Source: Chloroflexota bacterium (GTDB lineage: Bacteria; Chloroflexota; Dehalococcoidia; Lucifugimonadales; Australimonadaceae). From it: DNA of 7,552 nucleotides. Positions within the stretch are counted from its first letter, which is position 1. Every line of letters begins with the position of its first letter. Positions 1 through 3,829 of this stretch are shown piece after piece. The DNA lies in contig JAPOOH010000340.1 of the NCBI GenBank assembly GCA_026713505.1, positions 1 through 7,552 of the forward strand. Reading direction: 5' to 3'. The translations under genes and the position numbers were made by a program. Below the pieces are notes generated by a model that saw only the letters and a list, made by a program, of their open reading frames with translations, was not told the DNA's origin and did not search any database.

Positions 1-393
1 AAAGCAGATTCGCGGCACTCCATAGCGGTCGGCCTGGCGCCAAACGGTCTCGGACTGCGGCTGCACGCCCGCGACCGCGTCGAAAACAACAACGCCTCCG
101 TCCAGTACACGGAGGCTTCGCTCCACTTCCGCCGTAAAGTCCACGTGGCCCGGCGTGTCGATGATATTGATCTGATGGCCCTTCCAGGCGGCACGCGTAG
201 CGGCAGACGTTATCGTGATGCCGCGCTCACGCTCCTGGGCCATCCAGTCCATCACTGCCGTTCCCTCGTGCACTTCGCCTAACTTGTAGGTCCGGCCCGT
301 AAAGAACAGTACCCGCTCTGTCACCGTAGTCTTGCCGGCGTCGATGTGGGCGATGAATCCGATGTTTCGGACTTTGTGCAGGTCGGTCGTCAT
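1..393 (-). CDS. fusA: Elongation factor G, N-terminal part (cut by window edge)
   Basis: Translational GTPase that drives ribosomal translocation, and with RRF recycles ribosomes, in the cytoplasm. Only the first 131 codons are in the window; the gene continues past position 1 in an open frame. Read on the minus strand from ATG at 391-393, the G domain is unmistakable. G1/P-loop AHIDAGKTT lies at residues 15-23, the switch I motif RGITI at 57-61, and G3 DTPGHVDF at 79-86. These are followed by the EF-G signature ERSLRVLDG and QSETVWRQADRYGVPRICF at the edge. It lies 7 bp after the rpsG stop, and its ribosome site (AGAGAAG) directly follows that stop codon, so coupled translation within a str operon is likely. 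A duplicate EF-G-like paralogue cannot be excluded from the fragment alone, but the rpsL-rpsG-fusA order makes canonical fusA by far the best call. Confidence 0.96.
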   Translation of the reverse strand, partial: MTTDLHKVRNIGFIAHIDAGKTTVTERVLFFTGRTYKLGEVHEGTAVMDWMAQERERGITITSAATRAAWKGHQINIIDTPGHVDFTAEVERSLRVLDGGVVVFDAVAGVQPQSETVWRQADRYGVPRICF

Positions 394-400
394 CTTCTCT

Positions 401-871
401 CTACCATCGGTAATGGACGAACGCCCGGTTCGCCTCGGCCATCCTGTGCATCTCCTCGCGGCGACGCGCTGCCGCGCCCTGACCCCGTGAGGCGTCGACA
501 ATCTCGCTTGCCAGCCGTGAGCGCATCGGCTGCCCAGCGCGCGCTCGCGCAAAGCGTATGAGCCACCGCATCACGAGCGCGTTCCGGCGCCGCTCCGGCA
601 CCTCCACGGGCACCTGGTACGTCGCGCCTCCGACGCGCCGCGGCTTCACCTCAACCGTCGGTGTGACGTTCCGCAACGCCAACTGGAATACCTCCATCGC
701 GTCGCGGTTCGTCTCCTGTGCCACCTGGTCGAGCGCTTGGTAGACGGAGCGCTGCGCAACCGTCTTCTTGCCGTTCAGCATGACCCGGTTGATGAAACTG
801 GCCAGCACCACGCTCCCGTAGCGGGGGTCCGCTACCGGCACGCGTCGCTCAGCACGGCGTCGGCGAGACAT
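401..871 (-). CDS. rpsG: 30S ribosomal protein S7
   Basis: Primary 16S rRNA-binding protein that nucleates assembly of the 30S head and lines the E site. The 156-residue product matches the usual family length. It has the typical basic start MSRRRRAERR, the conserved block FINRVMLNGKKTVAQRSVY near residues 26-44, VEVKPRRVGGATYQVPVEV near 74-92, and the C-terminal HRMAEANRAFVHYRW. The ATG at 869-871 is preceded by AGGAGG (complement of 884-889) at a rather long 12-nt spacing. It is the second gene of the str operon, 141 nt after rpsL and 7 nt before fusA. In E. coli S7 represses its own operon by binding the rpsL-rpsG spacer. Here that spacer carries a hairpin next to the Shine-Dalgarno (separate entry), so similar control is plausible but unproven. 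Confidence 0.97.
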   Translation of the reverse strand: MSRRRRAERRVPVADPRYGSVVLASFINRVMLNGKKTVAQRSVYQALDQVAQETNRDAMEVFQLALRNVTPTVEVKPRRVGGATYQVPVEVPERRRNALVMRWLIRFARARAGQPMRSRLASEIVDASRGQGAAARRREEMHRMAEANRAFVHYRW

Positions 872-1012
872 CTATTCGCATTCCCTCCTCTGCCCCTTGG
901 GGCAGACTTGCGCCGGAGCGCACCTATCACATTGGACGCAAAGCCCGCAGATCGCGCCAGCGAGCTGCGCCCCTGACCGGTTTCCCATTGGAGGACGGGG
1001 AATCCAGGCAGC
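872..1012 (-). other. rpsL-rpsG intercistronic spacer
   Basis: This 141-nt untranslated stretch lies between the rpsL stop and the rpsG start. It is unusually long for an operon whose next junction (rpsG-fusA) is 7 nt. It is GC-rich and can form several helices. The clearest is the hairpin at 889-906. The CCTCC at about 991-995 (minus-strand reading) is complementary to the rpsG Shine-Dalgarno and could pair with it over a long range. No reading frame here looks like a gene, and I see no internal promoter. Confidence 0.6.
889..906 (-). promoter_or_regulatory. Hairpin abutting the rpsG Shine-Dalgarno (candidate S7 autoregulatory site)
   Basis: A perfect inverted repeat of 8+2+8 bases (TCTGCCCC / GGGGCAGA) lies in the 141-nt rpsL-rpsG spacer. 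In the minus-strand RNA it folds as a 7-bp, mostly G-C stem with a CAAG tetraloop. Its last stem base is the first A of the AGGAGG at 884-889. There is no U-run after it, so it does not look like a terminator. By analogy with the S7-binding intercistronic region of the E. coli str operon, it could control access to rpsG. That role is inference; only the inverted repeat and its position are seen. Confidence 0.5.
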
Positions 1013-1423
1013 CTATTGGCGCTTGGTCCCGTACTTGCTCCGCCCCCGCTTGCGGCCGTTCACTCCCGTAGCGTCCAACGCCCCACGGATGATGTGGTAG
1101 CGAACGCCCGGCAGGTCCTTCACTCGGCCTCCGCGGATCAGGACGACGGAGTGCTCCTGCAGTGTGTGACCCTCTCCCGGGATGTAGGCCGTAACCTCCA
1201 TCCCGTTCGTCATGCGGACGCGGGCCACCTTCCGCAGGGCAGAGTTCGGCTTCTTGGGTGTAACCGTTCGCACCTGAACGCACACGCCCAGCTTCTGCGG
1301 GCTGCCGTCTCCACGGTACACACGGTTGCGCAGGCTGTTCCGCACGTAACGGAGCGCAGGCGCCTTGGTCTTCTTCACCACGCGCTTGCGTCCCTGACGC
1401 ACCAACTGGTTGACAGTAGGCAC
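1013..1423 (-). CDS. rpsL: 30S ribosomal protein S12
   Basis: Decoding-site protein of the small subunit, in contact with helix 44 and EF-Tu. The 136-residue product contains the diagnostic TPKKPNSALRKVARVR (residues 55-70), EVTAYIPGEGH (76-86) and RGGRVKDLPGVRY (97-109). Lys57 and Lys102 correspond to E. coli Lys43 and Lys88, the positions changed in streptomycin resistance, and both are wild type. Asp103 matches the aspartate methylthiolated by RimO. The protein is longer than the roughly 124-residue E. coli form because of a 14-residue insertion between residues 25 and 40 (RYVRNSLRNRVYRGDG region). The start is GTG at 1421-1423, supported by AGGGAG at 1433-1438 (minus strand) with 9-nt spacing. 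It is the first gene of the str operon. Confidence 0.97.
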   Translation of the reverse strand: MPTVNQLVRQGRKRVVKKTKAPALRYVRNSLRNRVYRGDGSPQKLGVCVQVRTVTPKKPNSALRKVARVRMTNGMEVTAYIPGEGHTLQEHSVVLIRGGRVKDLPGVRYHIIRGALDATGVNGRKRGRSKYGTKRQ

Positions 1424-1474
1424 TGTACGTAACTCCCTGCGTTTTTCGTAAGCCGGTCTGCCGAATCCGCCCCC

Positions 1475-1488
1475 GTTCGGGCACGAAC
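1475..1488 (-). other. Small stem-loop at the 5' end of the rpsL leader
   Basis: The minus-strand sequence GTTCG-TGCC-CGAAC forms a 5-bp stem with a tetraloop. It begins at about the transcription start predicted from the promoter at 1495-1523, so it would sit at the very 5' end of the str mRNA. Such end-proximal stems can stabilise a message. On DNA the repeat extends into flanking CCCC/GGGG with a two-base bulge, but the outer half would lie upstream of the start site. The role is unknown. Confidence 0.3.
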
Positions 1489-1494
1489 ATGGGG

Positions 1495-1523
1495 ATGCTA
1501 CCGTATGCTTACTCCTGTGTCAA
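1495..1523 (-). promoter_or_regulatory. Promoter of the str operon (rpsL-rpsG-fusA)
   Basis: On the minus strand there is a perfect sigma-70-type -35 box TTGACA (complement of 1518-1523), a 17-bp spacer, and a -10 box TAGCAT (complement of 1495-1500, 4 of 6 to consensus). The spacing is optimal. Transcription would start near 1488, giving an rpsL leader of about 65 nt. It lies just upstream of a heavily expressed operon, which adds weight. No experimental start site is available. Confidence 0.75.
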
Positions 1524-1553
1524 CCGCACGGATGGTGGTCATGGATGCTCAGA

Positions 1554-1568
1554 GAGGCCCGGGGCCTC
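1554..1568. repeat. Palindrome between the divergent operons
   Basis: GAGGCCC-G-GGGCCTC is a perfect 7+1+7 inverted repeat. It extends by AGA/TCT with a single bulged base, covering 1551-1572. It lies about 30 bp upstream of the rpsL -35 box and at the left edge of the rpsP leader/promoter region. It could be a protein-binding operator acting on both directions, or simply a GC-rich chance palindrome. Confidence 0.35.
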
Positions 1569-1589
1569 ATCTGTATAGTGGTGGTTTCA

Positions 1590-1607
1590 GGCCGTGGGAG
1601 TGCGGCC
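1590..1607 (+). repeat. Inverted repeat upstream of rpsP
   Basis: GGCCG (1590-1594) and CGGCC (1603-1607) flank an 8-nt loop. It would be upstream of transcription starting from the 1629-1637 box. It would be a leader hairpin if transcription instead starts from the TATAGT box at 1574-1579, which matches the -10 consensus at 5 of 6 but has no good -35 partner. There is no U-run, so it is not a canonical terminator. Confidence 0.25.
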
Positions 1608-1608
1608 C

Positions 1609-1637
1609 TTCCGCAATCTTGACCGGAGTGATATGCT
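1609..1637 (+). promoter_or_regulatory. Probable promoter of the rpsP operon (extended -10)
   Basis: The plus strand carries TG-A-TATGCT at 1629-1637, an extended -10 element with a 4 of 6 hexamer. A weak -35 (TTCCGC, 1609-1614) sits 17 bp upstream. Transcription would start near 1644, about 40 nt before rpsP. The -10 lies inside a short perfect palindrome, TATGC-T-GCATA (1632-1642). An alternative is TTGACC at 1619-1624 with TACGCT at 1641-1646 (16-bp spacing), so the exact start is uncertain. Confidence 0.45.
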
Positions 1638-1682
1638 GCATACGCTTGTACCGTCCAACGCTAGTGGAGGCGACGATTTCCC

Positions 1683-1934
1683 ATGCTCCGAATCCGTCTG
1701 CGCCGAGTAGGCAAGAAGAAGCAGCCGAGCTACCGCATCGTGGTGGCTGACGTGCGGTCGCCTCGCGACGGCAGGTTCGTTGACCAGGTTGGACATTACA
1801 ACCCGCTGACGGACCCGCCTACCGTTGTGGTCAACGAGGAGAAGACCCGGCACTGGCTAGGCGTTGGTGCGAAACCCACGGAGACCGTCCATCGCATACT
1901 CCAGACGCAAGGAGTCGTCGAGAAAGCGGGGTAG
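1683..1934 (+). CDS. rpsP: 30S ribosomal protein S16
   Basis: Small-subunit protein that stabilises the 5' and central domains of 16S rRNA during assembly. The 83-residue product has the family's N-terminal signature MLRIRLRRVGKKKQPSYRIV, then VADVRSPRDGRFVDQVGHYNP (residues 21-41). The C-terminal helix contains WLGVGAKPTETVHRILQTQG (58-77). Length and motif order are normal. ATG at 1683 is preceded by TGGAGG at 1665-1670 with 12-nt spacing. It opens a plus-strand operon with khpA starting 4 nt after its stop and rimM beyond, the usual rpsP-KH-rimM order. Confidence 0.97.
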   Translation: MLRIRLRRVGKKKQPSYRIVVADVRSPRDGRFVDQVGHYNPLTDPPTVVVNEEKTRHWLGVGAKPTETVHRILQTQGVVEKAG

Positions 1935-1938
1935 CCTA

Positions 1939-2166
1939 ATGAAGGAACTGGTGGAATACATCGCCAGGGCCATTGCCACTCATCCCGACGACGTGAAAGT
2001 CACCGAGGAAGAAGAGGAAGGCGAGATCATCATCAAACTTGAAGTCCACCCGGACGACAAGGGGAAGGTGATCGGAAGGCAGGGACGGGTGGCGCAGGCA
2101 ATGCGCGTGTTGCTGCGCGTTGCCGCCATAAAGGAAGGCACCCGCACCAGTCTGGAAATCGTTTGA
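1939..2166 (+). CDS. khpA: KH-domain RNA-binding protein KhpA
   Basis: A 75-residue single KH domain protein (YlqC/KhpA family, UPF0109). In Gram-positive bacteria KhpA pairs with KhpB/Jag to bind RNA and influence cell elongation and division. It starts MKELVEYIARAIATHPDDV, has an acidic strand (EEEEEGEIIIKLEV, about residues 23-36), and shows the RNA-binding GxxG loop as IGRQG (45-49) followed by the helix RVAQAMRVLLRVAA. I chose ATG at 1939 because it gives the exact family N-terminus and sits 4 nt after the rpsP stop. The longer in-frame start at 1864 would lie inside rpsP and add unrelated residues. No strong Shine-Dalgarno is seen, which suggests translational coupling to rpsP. Confidence 0.93.
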   Translation: MKELVEYIARAIATHPDDVKVTEEEEEGEIIIKLEVHPDDKGKVIGRQGRVAQAMRVLLRVAAIKEGTRTSLEIV

Positions 2167-2175
2167 TCCTGCCTC

Positions 2176-2790
2176 GTGCCGACAGTCTCCGGCAGTCATT
2201 TCCGTCACCCGCCTGACCAGCTCATCACCGTTGGGGTTGTCCTTGGCGCCCACGGAAGCGACGGCCGTGTGCGCGTGCAGCCGGAAACCGACAATCCGCA
2301 ACGCTTCCGCATCGGGGCACGGCTCATCGTCCGCGACCAGGAACTGCACGTAGAGCGCGTGCAGCGAACGCCCGGCGGCCTGCTGCTCGTGCGCTTCGCG
2401 GAGGCTGCTTCGCGCAGCGCTGCGGTGGCCCTCCACGGCGAGACACTCTACGTCCCCTCGGGAGAGGCCCCCGAATCCCCGCCGGACGCCTATTATCACT
2501 ATCAACTCGTCGAGATGGGAGTCGTGGACGAGGCAGGCGAACCGTTGGGCACGCTCACGGAGGTCATCACCACTGGCGCGAACGACGTGTACGTCGTCAC
2601 CGGCGATAGCGCGGAACTCCTTCTCCCGGCAGTGGGAGACGTCATCCTGCACGTGGACGTCCATGCGAACCGCATGACCGTGGCCGTCCCGGACGGGTTG
2701 GCATGGCGGGAGTTGCGCCCGCGTCGGGAGAATCCGAAGCCGCGCCGCCGCCGCGCCCAGCGCAGGGCCGGTCCGGCCCCCGGCGGGTAG
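2176..2790 (+). CDS. rimM: Ribosome maturation factor RimM
   Basis: 16S rRNA processing and 30S head assembly factor that binds S19; its gene neighbours here (S16, KhpA) are the usual ones. The N-terminal RimM barrel begins at about residue 16 (LITVGVVLGAHGSDGRVRV), with the conserved G-x-x-G-x-x-G-x-x-R/K-V pattern. The PRC-barrel half runs from Tyr106 (YYHYQLVEMGVVDEAGEPLG) to about residue 175 and includes NDVYVV and LLPAVGDVILHVDV. The 204-residue product is longer than most family members because of a basic Arg/Pro tail (176-204), plus about 15 extra residues at the front. The start is GTG at 2176, 9 nt after khpA. No other start fits before the domain, and the Shine-Dalgarno is weak, so coupling is likely. 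Confidence 0.93.
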   Translation: MPTVSGSHFRHPPDQLITVGVVLGAHGSDGRVRVQPETDNPQRFRIGARLIVRDQELHVERVQRTPGGLLLVRFAEAASRSAAVALHGETLYVPSGEAPESPPDAYYHYQLVEMGVVDEAGEPLGTLTEVITTGANDVYVVTGDSAELLLPAVGDVILHVDVHANRMTVAVPDGLAWRELRPRRENPKPRRRRAQRRAGPAPGG

Positions 2791-2851
2791 AAGGCGGGCG
2801 CGGTTTTGCCCTATCCTGCTTCCGTTCAAACCAGGTAGGAGGAGTCCCTGC

Positions 2852-3613
2852 ATGTCCGGTCACTCAAAGTGGTCAACCATCAAGCACAAGAAGGCAGCGC
2901 TGGATGCCAAGAAGGGTGCGCTCTTCACCAAGCTCGCGCGCGACATCGCCGTCGCCGCGCGAGAAGGGGGCAGCGGCGACCCTGGCATGAACTTCCGCCT
3001 CCGGCTGATGATGGACAAGGCCCGCGCCGCCAACATGCCAGCGGACAACGTGGACCGTGCCATCAAGAAGGGCCTCGGCCTCGGCGGCGACGGCGTCTCC
3101 TTCGAGGAGATCGTTTACGAGGGTTATGCCCCCGGCGGGGCCGCCATCATGGTCAAGGCGCTGACCGACAACCGCAACCGCACCGCATCCAACGTCCGTG
3201 CCGTCTTCTCACGCGGCGGCGGCAACCTTGGCGAGGCCGGGTCTGTCGCATGGATGTTCGAGAGCAAGGCCGTCGTGACCGTCGAGGAGGTATCGGAGGA
3301 GCAGGCTGAAGAGATCGCCCTTGCCGCGATAGACGCGGGAGCCGAGGACTTCAAGGTTGAGGAGGGTGTCCTGGAGATAACCGGCGCCCCCAACGGTCTG
3401 GAACCGATAGCAGCCGCCGTCAAAGATGCCGGGGTTGAGCCTGCACAGGCCACCGTGACCATGGTGCCCTCGAACACGGTCGACCTCGACAGTGCCCATG
3501 CGGGCCAGACCCTGCGCCTGCTCGACAACATCGAAGAGCTGGAAGACATCCAGCAGGTCTTCACCAACGCCAACTTCACCGACGAGGCGCTGGAGAAGTA
3601 CAGCACCGCCTAG
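2852..3613 (+). CDS. yebC: YebC/TACO1 family protein
   Basis: A 253-residue member of the YebC/PmpR/TACO1 family, long annotated as DNA-binding regulators and more recently linked to translation, including of proline-rich stretches. The start MSGHSKWSTIKHKKAALDAK is the family hallmark. It is followed by FTKLARDI, NFRLRLMMDKARAANMPADN (about residues 47-66), IKKGLG, YEGYAPGGAAIMVKALTDNRNRTASNVR and the C-terminal LLDNIEELEDIQQVFTNANF. Length is normal (about 240-250). ATG at 2852 has a strong AGGAGG at 2837-2842 with 9-nt spacing. It lies 61 bp after rimM in the same direction with no obvious terminator between, so it may be read through from the rpsP operon. ruvC, a common neighbour, is not downstream. 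Confidence 0.95.
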   Translation: MSGHSKWSTIKHKKAALDAKKGALFTKLARDIAVAAREGGSGDPGMNFRLRLMMDKARAANMPADNVDRAIKKGLGLGGDGVSFEEIVYEGYAPGGAAIMVKALTDNRNRTASNVRAVFSRGGGNLGEAGSVAWMFESKAVVTVEEVSEEQAEEIALAAIDAGAEDFKVEEGVLEITGAPNGLEPIAAAVKDAGVEPAQATVTMVPSNTVDLDSAHAGQTLRLLDNIEELEDIQQVFTNANFTDEALEKYSTA

Positions 3614-3829
3614 GTCGCCACGGATACGCCCCTCAACAGCATTCCTCCGAGCCCGTCGACGCGAAGCTGGAAGCGTACAGGCTGCTTCTCGTCACACCGC
3701 TCTGCCTCACCCAAGGGTACCTCGATGTCATCACAGCAGCACTTGCATATTCAATAATGATACGTTTCAATTGCCACTCTTGCACTCTGGAACGCGCAGC
3801 CCCCGCGTCCGCACATCGCTGGACGACCC
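3614..3829 (+). other. Spacer between yebC and the lipoprotein operon
   Basis: These 216 bp contain no convincing gene. An imperfect inverted repeat at 3658-3693 (GACG-c-GAAGC / GCTTC-t-CGTC, 16-nt loop) follows yebC. It lacks a T-run, so it is at best a weak or factor-dependent end of transcription. The second half contains an AT-rich island (about 3743-3772) that stands out from the GC-rich surroundings and holds promoter-like boxes. Confidence 0.5.
3730..3758 (+). promoter_or_regulatory. Candidate promoter of the lipoprotein operon
   Basis: ATCACA (3730-3735, 4 of 6 to the -35 consensus), a 17-bp spacer, and AATAAT (3753-3758, 5 of 6 to the -10 consensus) lie in the only AT-rich patch of the spacer. 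Transcription would start near 3765, giving a leader of about 65 nt before the TTG start at 3830. An overlapping weaker pair is TTGCAT (3743-3748) with TTCAAT (3766-3771). It is predicted from sequence alone. Confidence 0.45.

Noticed and set aside
927..1490. 187-residue minus-strand open frame overlapping rpsL in another frame
   Set aside because: It shares the strand with rpsL but is out of frame with it and runs across the promoter-proximal leader. No recognisable protein.
1864..1938. Upstream in-frame start that would lengthen KhpA by 25 residues
   Set aside because: It lies within rpsP and the added residues have no KH-family counterpart. ATG at 1939 gives the standard N-terminus.
2791..2851. 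Possible separate promoter for yebC (TATCCT at 2812-2817)
   Set aside because: No acceptable -35 lies at 16-18 bp upstream; the evidence is too weak to list.
1936..2853. 305-residue minus-strand open frame
   Set aside because: It is antisense to khpA and rimM, both firmly identified. High GC favours long open frames on the opposite strand.
3658..3693. Possible intrinsic terminator after yebC
   Set aside because: The stem has a mismatch and a 16-nt loop, and no T-run follows, so it does not meet the usual criteria. Kept only as a note under the spacer.
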